DNA of 64,000 nucleotides from Streptomyces ambofaciens ATCC 23877 (GTDB lineage: Bacteria; Actinomycetota; Actinomycetes; Streptomycetales; Streptomycetaceae). Position 1 is the stretch's first letter, and every line of letters begins with the position of its first letter. The position numbers were made by a program, and so were the translations under genes. Shown in pieces: positions 8,762 through 17,547 of this stretch. Below the pieces are notes generated by a model, which saw nothing but the letters and a program-made list of their open reading frames with translations, was not told the DNA's origin and did not search any database. The stretch covers positions 2,343,001-2,407,000 of the forward strand of contig NZ_CP012382.1 of assembly GCF_001267885.1 (NCBI RefSeq), read 5' to 3'.

Positions 8762-9118
8762 TCAGCTGAAGGAGTCGCCGCAGGCGCAGGAACCCGTCGC
8801 GTTCGGGTTGTCGATCGTGAAGCCCTGCTTCTCGATCGTGTCCACGAAGTCGATGGTGGCACCGCCCAGGTACGGGGCGCTCATCCGGTCGGTGGTGACC
8901 TTGACGCCGTCGAAGTCCTTCACCACGTCGCCGTCGAGCGAGCGCTCGTCGAAGAAGAGCTGGTAGCGCAGGCCGGAGCAGCCACCGGGCTGGACGGCGA
9001 CGCGCAGCGCCAGGTCCTCGCGGCCTTCCTGGTCGAGCAGGGCCTTGACCTTGGCCGCGGCGGCGTCGGTCAGGATGATGCCGTCGGTGACGGTGGTGGT
9101 CTCGTCCGATACGGACAT
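8762..9118 (-). CDS. erpA: A-type iron-sulfur carrier protein (ErpA/HesB/IscA family)
   Basis: This 118-residue protein has the three conserved cysteines of A-type carriers: C47 in QPGGCSGLRYQ, and C111 and C113 in GSCACGDSF. The protein binds an Fe-S cluster and delivers it to apo-enzymes. The 13-residue N-terminal extension before the conserved fold is typical of actinobacterial members. It is divergent from nadA, which encodes a [4Fe-4S] enzyme, so a client relationship is plausible but inferred. The ATG at 9118 lies 265 bases from the nadA start, and the two promoters appear separate. Confidence 0.92.
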   Translation of the reverse strand: MSVSDETTTVTDGIILTDAAAAKVKALLDQEGREDLALRVAVQPGGCSGLRYQLFFDERSLDGDVVKDFDGVKVTTDRMSAPYLGGATIDFVDTIEKQGFTIDNPNATGSCACGDSFS

Positions 9119-9314
9119 CTACATCTCTCCCGGGTTGTACGGAGACTGCTTGCCGACGGTTCCAACCGGCGGGGCCGCGGATTCATTCCGGGATCGGTCC
9201 CGGATCTCGCCCTCGGCCTTCCCCTTCATGCTCGCACACGCCCCGGGGAGCGGACAGCGGCTGTGGACGGCGGCTCGGGCACCGGGATTCACGTCACACC
9301 GACACAAGGGCCAT

Positions 9315-9361
9315 CGTCAAACTGACGTGAACCGGTTATGATAGATAGCGTCAGTTCGACG
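9315..9361 (+). promoter_or_regulatory. nadA promoter with two palindromic operator candidates
   Basis: CGTCAAACTGACG (9315-9327) and CGTCAGTTCGACG (9349-9361) are each near-palindromic, and the second matches the reverse complement of the first at 12 of 13 positions. They flank a good -10, TATGAT (9337-9342), so one would cover the -35 region and the other the transcription start. This is the geometry of a repressor pair. NAD synthesis genes in bacteria are commonly repressed by NrtR, NiaR, NadR or NadQ, but I cannot tell which family, if any, binds here. Confidence 0.6.
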
Positions 9362-9383
9362 AAAAGAAGAAAGGGTGCGTGTC

Positions 9384-10568
9384 GTGACCACCGCCCAAAC
9401 GCAGGAGCTCGACGTACAGCCGTCGCCTCTCGCTCTGCTGCTGCTCGGCCGCGAGGCCGACCCGAGAAGCGAGCGCGGCGTGGAGTGCCCCGGCGATCTC
9501 CCCTCGCCCTCCGACCCGGACCTGGTCGCCCGCGCCCGCGCGGCCAAGGAGAAGCTCGGGGACAAGGTCTTCGTGCTCGGTCACCACTACCAGCGCGACG
9601 AGGTCATCCAGTTCGCCGACGTCACGGGTGACTCCTTCAAGCTGGCCCGGGACGCGGCCGCGCGCCCGGAGGCCGAGTACATCGTCTTCTGCGGTGTGCA
9701 CTTCATGGCGGAGTCGGCCGACATCCTGACCTCCGACGAGCAGAAGGTGGTCCTGCCCGACCTGGCGGCCGGTTGCTCGATGGCCGACATGGCCACCGCC
9801 GAGCAGGTCGCCGAGTGCTGGGACGTGCTGACCGAGGCCGGCGTCGCCGAGCAGGTCGTGCCCGTCTCGTACATGAACTCGTCCGCGGACATCAAGGCGT
9901 TCACGGGCAAGCACGGCGGCACCATCTGCACGTCGTCCAACGCGAAGCGGGCCCTGGACTGGGCCTTCGAGCAGGGCGAGAAGGTGCTGTTCCTGCCCGA
10001 CCAGCACCTGGGCCGCAACACCGCGGTGCGGGACATGGGCATGTCCCTGGAGGACTGCGTCCTCTACAACCCGCACAAGCCGAACGGCGGACTGACCGCC
10101 GAGGAGCTGCGCGCCGCGAAGATGATCCTGTGGCGGGGCCACTGCTCGGTGCACGGCCGCTTCAGCCTCGACTCGGTGAACGACGTGCGCGAGCGCCTAC
10201 CGGGCGTGAACGTCCTGGTGCACCCCGAGTGCCGGCACGAGGTCGTCGCGGCGGCGGACCTGGTCGGCTCGACCGAGTACATCATCAAGACCCTGGAGGC
10301 GGCCCCGGCCGGTTCCAAGTGGGCCATCGGCACGGAACTGAACCTGGTCCGCCGCCTGGCGAACCGTTTCGCCCCCGAGGGCAAGGAGATCGTCTTCCTC
10401 GACAAGACGGTCTGCTTCTGCTCGACCATGAACCGCATCGACCTGCCGCACCTGGTGTGGGCGCTGGAGTCGCTCGCCGAGGGCACCCTCGTCAACCGCA
10501 TCGAGGTCGACAAGGAGACCGAGGCGTTCGCCAAGCTGGCGCTGGAGCGGATGCTGGCACTGCCGTAG
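9384..10568 (+). CDS. nadA: Quinolinate synthase A
   Basis: NadA condenses iminoaspartate with dihydroxyacetone phosphate to quinolinate, the first committed NAD precursor, using an oxygen-sensitive [4Fe-4S] cluster. Recognisable segments are FVLGHHYQRDEVIQFAD, the cysteine in YIVFCGVHFMAESADIL, VLVHPECRHEV, GTELNLV and the late cysteines in KTVCFCSTMNRID. I chose the GTG at 9384 (394 residues) over the in-frame GTG at 9375, because the purine-rich GAAGAAAGG ends at 9374. That leaves nine bases to 9384 but none to 9375. nadB and nadC are not next to it: the neighbour at 10659 is convergent, so nadA is monocistronic here. Confidence 0.94.
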   Translation: MTTAQTQELDVQPSPLALLLLGREADPRSERGVECPGDLPSPSDPDLVARARAAKEKLGDKVFVLGHHYQRDEVIQFADVTGDSFKLARDAAARPEAEYIVFCGVHFMAESADILTSDEQKVVLPDLAAGCSMADMATAEQVAECWDVLTEAGVAEQVVPVSYMNSSADIKAFTGKHGGTICTSSNAKRALDWAFEQGEKVLFLPDQHLGRNTAVRDMGMSLEDCVLYNPHKPNGGLTAEELRAAKMILWRGHCSVHGRFSLDSVNDVRERLPGVNVLVHPECRHEVVAAADLVGSTEYIIKTLEAAPAGSKWAIGTELNLVRRLANRFAPEGKEIVFLDKTVCFCSTMNRIDLPHLVWALESLAEGTLVNRIEVDKETEAFAKLALERMLALP

Positions 10569-10582
10569 GGGCGGGGTTCGAG

Positions 10583-10656
10583 GACCGGAACGGGGAGGGG
10601 CCCCGCACCACCACCTTCGGTGGCGGGCGGGGCCCCTCCCCGTTCGGGTTCCGGTC
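10583..10656. terminator. Long bidirectional terminator between nadA and the RND gene
   Basis: A multi-part stem is visible. ACCGGAAC pairs with GTTCCGGT, a 15-bp GC arm (10592-10606 with 10627-10641) follows, and an inner CCACC-TTCG-GGTGG hairpin caps it. It sits between convergent gene ends. Confidence 0.85.
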
Positions 10657-10658
10657 GC

Positions 10659-13600
10659 TCAGACCTTCGCCGGCTCCGGCTCGTCCGAGGCCTCGGCCCG
10701 CGGCGGCACGGCGCCGCCCTTCTTCGCCGCGCGCTTCTTCGCACGGCGCTCCTTGCGCAGCTCCAGCATCGCGTAGAGGGTCGGGACCAGCAGCAGCGTC
10801 AGCAGGGTCGAGGTGATCAGACCGCCGATCACCACCACCGCCAGCGGCTGGGCGATGAACCCGCCCTCGCCGGTGACGCCCAGCGCCATCGGGAGCAGGG
10901 CGAAGATCGTCGCCAGGGCCGTCATGAGGATCGGGCGCAGCCGGTGCCGGCCGCCCTCGACGACGGCCTCGACGACGCCGTAGCCCTGCCCCCGGTACTG
11001 GTTGATCAGGTCGATCAGCACGATCGCGTTGGTGACCACGATGCCGATCAGCATCAGCATGCCGATCATCGCCGGGACGCCCATCGGGGTGCCCGTGGCC
11101 AGCAGCAGGCCGATGGCGCCGGTCGCCGCGAACGGGATGGACACCAGCAGGATCAGCGGCTGGGCCAGCGACCGGAAGGTGCCGACCAACAGCATGAACA
11201 CGATCGCGATGGCCGCGAGCATGGCGAGGCCCAGGTTGACGAACGCCTCGTCCTGGTCGGCGGTGACGCCGCCGATCTCGGCCGTGGCGCCGGCCGGCAG
11301 GTCCAGCCCGTTGATCTTCGACTGGAGTTCCGTGCCCACCGCGCCGGTGTTGTCGCCGGTCGGCTTGGCGGTGATGGTCGCCGCCCGCTGGCCGTCGATG
11401 CGGGTCATCGAGACCGGGCCGTCCACGAGCTGGACGGTGGCGATGTCGCCGAGCTTGGCCGGGCCCAGGTTCAGGGCCTTCAGCTGAGCCAGCGTCGCGG
11501 CCGGCTGGGCCGACCTGATGACGACGTCGCGCTCGGTGTCGTCGAGGACCGCCTTGGCGGCCGGGGTGCCGCGCACCGCCTGGGCGACGGCCGCGCCGAG
11601 CGTCTGGTCGCTGAAGCCGGCCCCGGCCGCCTTCGCGTTGGCCTTGACCGAGACGCGGGGCACGCTCTGCGCCAGGTCGCTGGTGACGTCGGTGACGTCG
11701 TCGAGCCCGGCGACCGTCTTGCGGACCTCCTCGGAGGCCTCGCGGAGCACCTGCGCGTCGGCCGCCTTGACGACGACGCTCAGGTCCTGGCTGCCGAAGC
11801 CGTCACCGGCGGCGACGGTGGTGGTGCCGATGCCGTCGAGCTCGGCGAGCCCGTCCTCGATGTGGTCCTGGACGTCCTCGGCGTTCGCCGAGTCCTCCAG
11901 CATGAGTTGGTACGAGGCCTGGTTGGTGTCCGTGCCGCCGCCGAAGGCGGCCATGAACCCGGACGAGCCGATGGTGACCTGGAAGTCCTTGACGCCCTCG
12001 GTGTCGCCGAGCAGCTTCTCGACCTTCTCCGCCTGGGCGTTCGTCGCGCTCAGGCTGGTGCCGGGCTTCAGCTCCTGCTTGATGCTGAGGACCTTCTGGT
12101 CACCCTGGTCGAAGAAGTTGGTCTTCAGCAGCGGCGCCATGCCGAACGTGCCGAGCAGGACGACGACCGCGATGGCCACGCTGGTCAGGCGACGGCGGGT
12201 GGCGAAGCGCAGGACGGGGACGTAGATGCGCTGGAGGCGGCTCCTGGCCTCCTTCTCCTCGGCCAGCCGACGGGCCTCGTCCGCGTCCTCGGGGGTGCCC
12301 TTCGGAGGACGGAGGAACCAGTACGACAGCACCGGGACGACCGTCAGCGACACCAGCAGGGAGGCCAGCAGCGCGGCGGTGACGGTGAGGCTGAAGGAAC
12401 CGAACAGCTCGCCGACCATGCCGCCGACCAGGCCGATCGGCAGGAACACGGCCACCGTGGTCAGCGTCGAGGAGGTGACCGCTCCGGCGACCTCCCGGAC
12501 GGCCTTGAGGATGGCCTCCTGGCGCTCCTCGCCGTAGCCGAGGTGCCGCTTGATGTTCTCCAGGACCACGATCGAGTCGTCGACCACGCGGCCGATGGCG
12601 ATGGTCAGCGCGCCCAGCGTCAGCATGTTCAGCGACAGGTCGCGCGTCCACAGCACGATCAGCGCCAGCACCACCGACAGCGGGATGGAGACCGCGGTGA
12701 CCAGGGTGGAGCGGACCGACGCCAGGAAGACCAGGATGATCAGGACGGCGAAGAGCAGACCGAGGGCGCCCTCGGTGGTCAGGCCCTCGATGGCCTTGGA
12801 GACCGCCGGGCCCTGGTCGCTGACGACGGTGAGCGTCGCGCCGGAGCCGAGCTGCTCGCGCAGGTCGGGGAGCTTGTCCTCGACGGCGTTCGAGATGGCG
12901 ACCGCGCTGCCGTCGTGGTCCATCGTGACGGCGACGGAGAGGCTCGGTTCGCCGTTGGTGCGGGTGAGGGAGTCGGCCTTGGCCTCCTCCTCCTCGACGG
13001 TGGCCACGTCACGGAGGCGCACGGGCTTGTCGACGCCCTCGCCGGTGACCATGAGGTCCTGGATCTGCTTCAGCGAGGTGAAGCCGCCGCCGACCTGGAC
13101 GGTGCGGTTGGCGCCGCCCTCGTCGAAGGAGCCCGCGGGGACGGTGGCGCCGCCGGCCTGGAGGGACTGGGCGAGCACCTGGGGGGCCACGCCGGCCTCG
13201 GCCAGCTTCGCCGGGTCGGGGGTGACGGTGACCTGGAGGTCCCGGACGCCGTCGACCACGACCTGGGCGACCCCGTCGATGTCCTTCAGCTCGGCGACGA
13301 CCGTCTTGTCGAGCTGGTCGGCCAGCGCCTGCTGGTCCTTGTCGGAGGTGACGGCGAGGACGACGGTGGGGATGTCGTCCGTGGAACCGGAGATGACCTG
13401 CGGGTCCACGTCGTCCGGGAGCTGGGCGCGGGCCCGGTTGACGGCCTGCTGGACGTCGGCGACGAGCTGCTGGGTGCCGTTGCCGTAGTCGAAGGACGCC
13501 ATGATGACGGCGTTGCCCTCACTGGCCGTCGCGGTGATGCCGGAGATCCCGTCGACGGCTTCGAGGCTGTCCTCGATCGGCTCGACGACCTGCTTCTCGA

Positions 13601-13778
13601 CCACGTCGGGCGAGGCGCCCTGGTAGGGCGCCAGCACGGACACCATGGGCAGTTCGATGGTGGGCAGCAGCTGCTGCTTGAGCTGGGGGATGGCGATCGC
13701 GCCGAAGACGAGCGCGACGATCGACATCAGGCCTATCAGGGCCCGTTGCGCGAGGCTGAACCTCGACAGCCAGGACAT
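10659..13778 (-). CDS. RND-family inner-membrane exporter (AcrB/MdtF-like)
   Basis: The 1039-residue protein has the RND architecture: an N-terminal membrane helix (about 13-31), a large porter loop, a helix bundle (about 340-530), a second loop and a C-terminal helix bundle. The proton-relay aspartates D400-D401 sit in AIGRVVDDSIVVLEN. No periplasmic adaptor or outer-membrane channel gene is adjacent, as expected in a Gram-positive, so the substrate and partner are unknown. A NarL-type two-component pair lies directly upstream on the same strand and may control it. The closest families are the hydrophobe/amphiphile exporters rather than MmpL, since the paired loops and PIEDSLEAVDGI motif are HAE-like. 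Confidence 0.9.
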   Translation of the reverse strand: MSWLSRFSLAQRALIGLMSIVALVFGAIAIPQLKQQLLPTIELPMVSVLAPYQGASPDVVEKQVVEPIEDSLEAVDGISGITATASEGNAVIMASFDYGNGTQQLVADVQQAVNRARAQLPDDVDPQVISGSTDDIPTVVLAVTSDKDQQALADQLDKTVVAELKDIDGVAQVVVDGVRDLQVTVTPDPAKLAEAGVAPQVLAQSLQAGGATVPAGSFDEGGANRTVQVGGGFTSLKQIQDLMVTGEGVDKPVRLRDVATVEEEEAKADSLTRTNGEPSLSVAVTMDHDGSAVAISNAVEDKLPDLREQLGSGATLTVVSDQGPAVSKAIEGLTTEGALGLLFAVLIILVFLASVRSTLVTAVSIPLSVVLALIVLWTRDLSLNMLTLGALTIAIGRVVDDSIVVLENIKRHLGYGEERQEAILKAVREVAGAVTSSTLTTVAVFLPIGLVGGMVGELFGSFSLTVTAALLASLLVSLTVVPVLSYWFLRPPKGTPEDADEARRLAEEKEARSRLQRIYVPVLRFATRRRLTSVAIAVVVLLGTFGMAPLLKTNFFDQGDQKVLSIKQELKPGTSLSATNAQAEKVEKLLGDTEGVKDFQVTIGSSGFMAAFGGGTDTNQASYQLMLEDSANAEDVQDHIEDGLAELDGIGTTTVAAGDGFGSQDLSVVVKAADAQVLREASEEVRKTVAGLDDVTDVTSDLAQSVPRVSVKANAKAAGAGFSDQTLGAAVAQAVRGTPAAKAVLDDTERDVVIRSAQPAATLAQLKALNLGPAKLGDIATVQLVDGPVSMTRIDGQRAATITAKPTGDNTGAVGTELQSKINGLDLPAGATAEIGGVTADQDEAFVNLGLAMLAAIAIVFMLLVGTFRSLAQPLILLVSIPFAATGAIGLLLATGTPMGVPAMIGMLMLIGIVVTNAIVLIDLINQYRGQGYGVVEAVVEGGRHRLRPILMTALATIFALLPMALGVTGEGGFIAQPLAVVVIGGLITSTLLTLLLVPTLYAMLELRKERRAKKRAAKKGGAVPPRAEASDEPEPAKV

Positions 13779-13966
13779 GGATCAGGGTCTCTCTTCTGTG
13801 GCCGAGCGGGGGACGGAGCACATGTGAGCGCCGGACGCGGGCGTCACCGGCTCACGGGTGACCGCCCACCCCAACACCCTGGGCCATGAACGGCCCCGGT
13901 TCCCTAGGCCGCAGGTCCATTTCCTTATCCCGCGCATACTCCGGCCGCAGTACGCCCGGGCCGGGG

Positions 13967-14650
13967 TCACTCCACCCTCGGACGTACCAGCCCGGACTCG
14001 TACGCGATGACGACCAGCTGGGCCCGGTCGCGGGCGCCCAGCTTGGCCATGGCCCGGTTGACGTGCGTCTTCACGGTGAGCGGGCTGACCTCAAGCCGCT
14101 CGGCGATCTCGTCGTTGGAGAGTCCGCCGGCGACCTGGACCAGCACCTCGCGCTCGCGCACGGTCAGCGTCTCCAGGCGTTCGGCCCGGGCGGGGTCGCG
14201 CTCCTCGCCGGCCGTGCCCTCCTGGGCGAGGAAGCGGGCGATGAGCCCCTTGGTCGCGGCCGGGGACAGCAGCGCCTCGCCGCCGGCCGCGACCCGGATC
14301 GCGCTGAGCAGCTCCTCGGGCTCGGAGCCCTTGCCGAGGAAGCCGGAGGCACCGGCGCGCAGCGACTGCACCACGTAGTCGTCGACCTCGAAGGTGGTCA
14401 GTATGACCACGCGGACGTGCGCGAGGGAGGGATCGGCGCTGATCATGCGGGTGGCGGCGAGGCCGTCCGTGCCGGGCATCCGGATGTCCATCAGCACCAC
14501 GTCGGCCCGCTGTTCGGCGGCCATCCGCGCCGCCTGGGCACCGTCGGACGCCTCCCCCACCACCTCCATGTCGGGCTCGGAGTCGACCAGCACCCTGAAG
14601 GCGCTGCGCAGCAGCGCCTGGTCGTCGGCGAGCAGGACACGGATCGTCAT
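13967..14650 (-). CDS. NarL/FixJ-type response regulator
   Basis: The receiver domain has the acidic pocket (DD at 9-10), phospho-acceptor D55 in VVLMDIRMPG and a conserved Lys in GFLGKGSEPEE. A LuxR-type helix-turn-helix occupies about residues 160-220 (LTVREREVLVQVAGGLSNDEIA). The ATG overlaps the stop of the upstream histidine kinase by four bases, so the pair is translationally coupled. Targets are unknown; the RND exporter gene starting 188 bases downstream on the same strand is the obvious candidate. Confidence 0.93.
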   Translation of the reverse strand: MTIRVLLADDQALLRSAFRVLVDSEPDMEVVGEASDGAQAARMAAEQRADVVLMDIRMPGTDGLAATRMISADPSLAHVRVVILTTFEVDDYVVQSLRAGASGFLGKGSEPEELLSAIRVAAGGEALLSPAATKGLIARFLAQEGTAGEERDPARAERLETLTVREREVLVQVAGGLSNDEIAERLEVSPLTVKTHVNRAMAKLGARDRAQLVVIAYESGLVRPRVE

Positions 14651-15897
14651 ACGGGGTCCTCCGCGGCATCGGTGCGGTTTCTGACCGGCAGGATCGCATG
14701 GACCCGGAAACCGCCCCCGTAGCGGGGACCCGTGGTGAGGGCCCCGCCCACGGCGGCCACGCGCTCGCGCATGCCGAGCAGGCCGTGTCCGCCGCCGTCG
14801 GCGCCGGTGCCCGCCGGGGCGCCGGGGGCGCCCGGCGCGTCCCCCGCGCCGGCCCCGTCGTCGAGCACGGTGACCTCGATGTCCGGCCCCACCCTCACGA
14901 CGCTGACCTCGGCCTTCGCCCGCGTCCCCGCGTGCTTCTGCACGTTGGTCAGCGCCTCCTGGATGATGCGGTAGGCGGCCAGGTCGACGGCGGCGGGCAG
15001 GTCGGTGCCCTGGTCCGCGCGGGCCACCTCGACGTGCAGCCCGGCGTGGTGGAAGGTGGCGGCCAGTTCGTCGAGGCGGTCCAGGCCGGGGGCGGGCTCG
15101 GTCGGTGCCTTCGGGTCGCCCGACTGGCGGAGCAGGCCGACGGTGGCGCGCAGTTCGTCCAGTGCGGAGCGGCTGGCCGCCCGTACGTGGGCCAGGGCCT
15201 CCTTGGCCTGGTCGGGCCGCTTGTCCATCACGTGGGCGGCGACCCCGGCCTGGACGTTGACCAGGGCGATGTGGTGGGCGACGACGTCGTGCAGGTCACG
15301 GGCGATGCGCAGCCGCTCCTCGGCGACGCGGCGGCGGGCCTCCTCCTCGCGGGTGCGCTCGGCCTTCTCGGCCCGGTCCCGGATGGCCTGCACGAAGGCG
15401 CGCCGGCTGCGCACCGCGTCCCCCGCGCTGGCGCCGATGCCGGTCCAGGCGAAGACGGCGAGGTTCTCCTGGGCGTACCAGGGCAGGGGGCCGGCCAGCA
15501 TGGCGGCGCCGGTCAGCACCGTCATGGTGAGCAGGCCGGCCCGCCAGGTGGTGGGGCGGTCGGTGGAGGCGGCGACGGTGTAGAGGGCGACCACGGTGGA
15601 CATGACGACCGGGGCGCGGGGGTCGCCGGTGACGCTCTCGACGACGGAGACGCAGCCGGTGACCGCGAGGACCACCAGCGGAGCACGCCGGCGGAAGACG
15701 AGCGCGGCGGCGCCCACGGCCATGAGGACCAGGCTCAGCACGTCGGGGGTCCGCAGGCCCCAGGTGACGCCCTCGGGGCTGTGCGGGTCCACGAAGGAAC
15801 CGGCGACCATGCACACCAGGACGGCCGCGGCGAGGGCCGCGTCCAGGGCCGAGGGGTGGGCGCCGAGGGTGCAACGGGCGCGGGCGAAGGTGCTCAC
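14647..15897 (-). CDS. Sensor histidine kinase (HisKA_3 type)
   Basis: The N-terminal half has several hydrophobic segments (about residues 18-35, 50-68, 72-88, 95-111 and 120-150), so the sensor is membrane-embedded with little extracellular domain. A coiled-coil-like linker rich in Arg/Glu (about 160-195) leads to the dimerisation/phosphoacceptor motif RIARDLHDVVAHH with H203. The ATPase domain has EALTNVQKHA (N box), DDGAG and GGGHGLLGMRERV. Before the G2 box is a low-complexity GAPGAPAG insertion. The GTG start lies 9 bases after a TGA in the same frame, so an upstream extension is ruled out. Confidence 0.92.
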   Translation of the reverse strand: MSTFARARCTLGAHPSALDAALAAAVLVCMVAGSFVDPHSPEGVTWGLRTPDVLSLVLMAVGAAALVFRRRAPLVVLAVTGCVSVVESVTGDPRAPVVMSTVVALYTVAASTDRPTTWRAGLLTMTVLTGAAMLAGPLPWYAQENLAVFAWTGIGASAGDAVRSRRAFVQAIRDRAEKAERTREEEARRRVAEERLRIARDLHDVVAHHIALVNVQAGVAAHVMDKRPDQAKEALAHVRAASRSALDELRATVGLLRQSGDPKAPTEPAPGLDRLDELAATFHHAGLHVEVARADQGTDLPAAVDLAAYRIIQEALTNVQKHAGTRAKAEVSVVRVGPDIEVTVLDDGAGAGDAPGAPGAPAGTGADGGGHGLLGMRERVAAVGGALTTGPRYGGGFRVHAILPVRNRTDAAEDPV

Positions 15898-16035
15898 GGC
15901 CGCTCACGGTAGCCGGAGCGGGCGTGGCCGACGGCCGGGCCCGCGTGCGGCGGGAGGTGGGGGGTGCCGCCCCCGGGCCCCTGCTCCGGCCCGGACGGCC
16001 TCGTCCTCGGGGTCTGCCGGGTCCTCGAAGTACGC

Positions 16036-16103
16036 GGAGTCGTCGGAGTCGTCGGAGTTCTCGGGGTGGTCGAAACGGTCGAGGCGGTCGAGGCGGTCGA
16101 AGT
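16036..16103. repeat. Two short nonamer tandem repeats
   Basis: GGAGTCGTC is repeated three times (16036-16062, last copy degenerate), and GGTCGAGGC-like nonamers four times (16068-16103). They lie between the histidine kinase start and pspAA. Read on the minus strand in the kinase frame they encode DRLDRLDRFD and NSDDSDDS, but a TGA at 15904-15906 separates this from the kinase, and no start codon with a ribosome binding site is evident. Confidence 0.6.
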
Positions 16104-16141
16104 CCTGGAACGCCGGCCGGGCCGGCAGTGGATGCCGGCCG

Positions 16142-16426
16142 TCACGCCCCGCCCGGAATGAGACCGTCGTCGCTCAGCAGCTCCCGGACCTCCTCCAGGG
16201 TCGCGTCCGGCGACGGGAGGATGAGGTCGGACGGCTCCAGGGAGTCGTCCGGGAGCGGCTCGCCCAGTTCGCGGACCTTGGCCAGGAGAGCCTGGAGGGT
16301 CGCGCGGAAACCGGGGCCGTCGCCGGTCTCCATCTCGGCCATCAGCTCGTCGTCCAGCTTGTTCAGCTCGGCGAGACGGCCGTCGGCCAGCGTCAGCTGT
16401 CCCTCCCCCATGATCCGTACGATCAT
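16142..16426 (-). CDS. pspAA: PspA-associated protein PspAA
   Basis: This small acidic protein of 94 residues starts MIVRIMGEGQ and contains LADGRLAELNKLDDELMAEME. It matches the short partner encoded next to pspA in many actinobacteria and archaea, where it is thought to modulate the membrane-stress protein PspA. It lies 20 bases after the pspA stop on the same strand, so it is almost certainly cotranscribed. It has no membrane segment. Function is inferred from family and synteny. Confidence 0.85.
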   Translation of the reverse strand: MIVRIMGEGQLTLADGRLAELNKLDDELMAEMETGDGPGFRATLQALLAKVRELGEPLPDDSLEPSDLILPSPDATLEEVRELLSDDGLIPGGA

Positions 16427-16446
16427 GTCGCCCTCCTAGGCGTGGC

Positions 16447-17250
16447 CTACTGCTTGTCGAACCGCGGGGTGTCCTGCGGCTGCTGCTGGGACTGCTGCTG
16501 CCCCTGTCCCTGGCCGCCCTCGAGGGCCTGCCGGTCGGCGGCGGGGCCACCGGCCAGCTCGGCCTTCATCCGCTGCAGTTCCAGCTCTACATCCGTACCA
16601 CCGGAGAGCCGGTCCAGCTCGGCCTGGATGTCGTCCTTGCGCATGCCGGACTGGTCGTCGAGGGCGCCGGAGGCGAGCAGTTCGTCGATGGCGCCGGCCC
16701 GGGCCTGGAGCTGGGCGGTCTTGTCCTCGGCGCGCTGGATGGCCAGGCCGACGTCGCCCATCTCCTCGGAGATGCCGGAGAACGCCTCACCGATGCGGGT
16801 CTGCGCCTGGGCGGCGGTGTAGGTGGCCTTGATGGTCTCCTTCTTCGTACGGAAGGCGTCCACCTTGGCCTGGAGGCGCTGGGCCGCGAGGGTGAGCTTC
16901 TCCTCCTCGCCCTGGAGGGTGGCGTGCTGCGTCTCCAGGTCGGTGACCTGCTGCTGGAGCGCGGCGCGCCGGGAGAGCGCCTCGCGGGCGAGGTCCTCGC
17001 GGCCCAGCGCCAGCGCCTTGCGGCCCTGGTCCTCCAGCTTGGACGACTGGGACTGGAGCTGGTTGAGCTGGAGCTCCAGGCGCTTGCGGCTGGTCGCCAC
17101 GTCGGCGACGCCGCGGCGCACCTTCTGCAGCAGCTCCAGCTGTTTCTGGTACGAGTAATCGAGGGTCTCGCGCGGGTCCTCGGCCCGGTCAAGGGCCTTG
17201 TTGGCCTTCGCGCGGAAGATCATCCCCATACGCTTCATGACACCGCTCAT
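16447..17250 (-). CDS. pspA: Phage-shock protein A / Vipp1-type (ESCRT-III-like) membrane-stress protein
   Basis: The protein is almost entirely helical and highly charged over residues 25-235, with the long coiled coil expected of PspA/IM30. The amphipathic N-terminal helix (MKRMGMIFRAKANKALDRAED) binds membranes. The C-terminal 30 residues are Gln/Gly-rich (QGQGQQQSQQQPQ), a low-complexity tail not needed for the fold. I chose the ATG at 17250 (267 residues) because AGAAGGGGG lies about 10 bases upstream. A later ATG at 17238 has no ribosome binding site. It is paired with pspAA downstream, and no pspB/C-like gene is in the window. Confidence 0.93.
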   Translation of the reverse strand: MSGVMKRMGMIFRAKANKALDRAEDPRETLDYSYQKQLELLQKVRRGVADVATSRKRLELQLNQLQSQSSKLEDQGRKALALGREDLAREALSRRAALQQQVTDLETQHATLQGEEEKLTLAAQRLQAKVDAFRTKKETIKATYTAAQAQTRIGEAFSGISEEMGDVGLAIQRAEDKTAQLQARAGAIDELLASGALDDQSGMRKDDIQAELDRLSGGTDVELELQRMKAELAGGPAADRQALEGGQGQGQQQSQQQPQDTPRFDKQ

Positions 17251-17547
17251 GGGCTTCGCGCGCCCCCTTCTGACCGACTCCAGCTCCAGCACCTGCGACA
17301 GAACCCACAGTACGGGCCCTGCATCCATTACCGCACTGTTCGGGGACGGATGCGCTCATCCCCAAGGACGACTGCGTACCCTCCCGGTCCGGCGTAGGGA
17401 GTAGGTGCTCCCCGGGGTTGTCCGGAATGACCCGGTGTCCGGGGCGGTACACAACGTCCCCTCTGTCCCCTTACAGACGACCGGCGTTGCCGGATCGTTC
17501 CCCACCGGGCTGGGTCCACGCCTGCGCACCCCGTACCCTTGGGTTTT

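Noticed and set aside
9375..9383. GTG at 9375 as the nadA start
   Set aside because: It directly touches the Shine-Dalgarno-like GAAGAAAGG. The GTG at 9384 has proper spacing.
10620..13889. A long open frame antisense to the RND exporter gene
   Set aside because: In GC-rich DNA the antisense frame of a real gene stays open. Its product is Arg/Asp/Gly/His-rich with no domain, whereas the minus strand encodes a clear RND protein.
15924..16439. Plus-strand frame across the nonamer repeats and pspAA
   Set aside because: It is antisense to pspAA, lacks a ribosome binding site and has repeat-driven composition.
17539..17547. TTG at 17539 as the DUF3043 start
   Set aside because: It overlaps the TACCCT -10 candidate. 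The GTG at 17548 gives a normal leaderless spacing.
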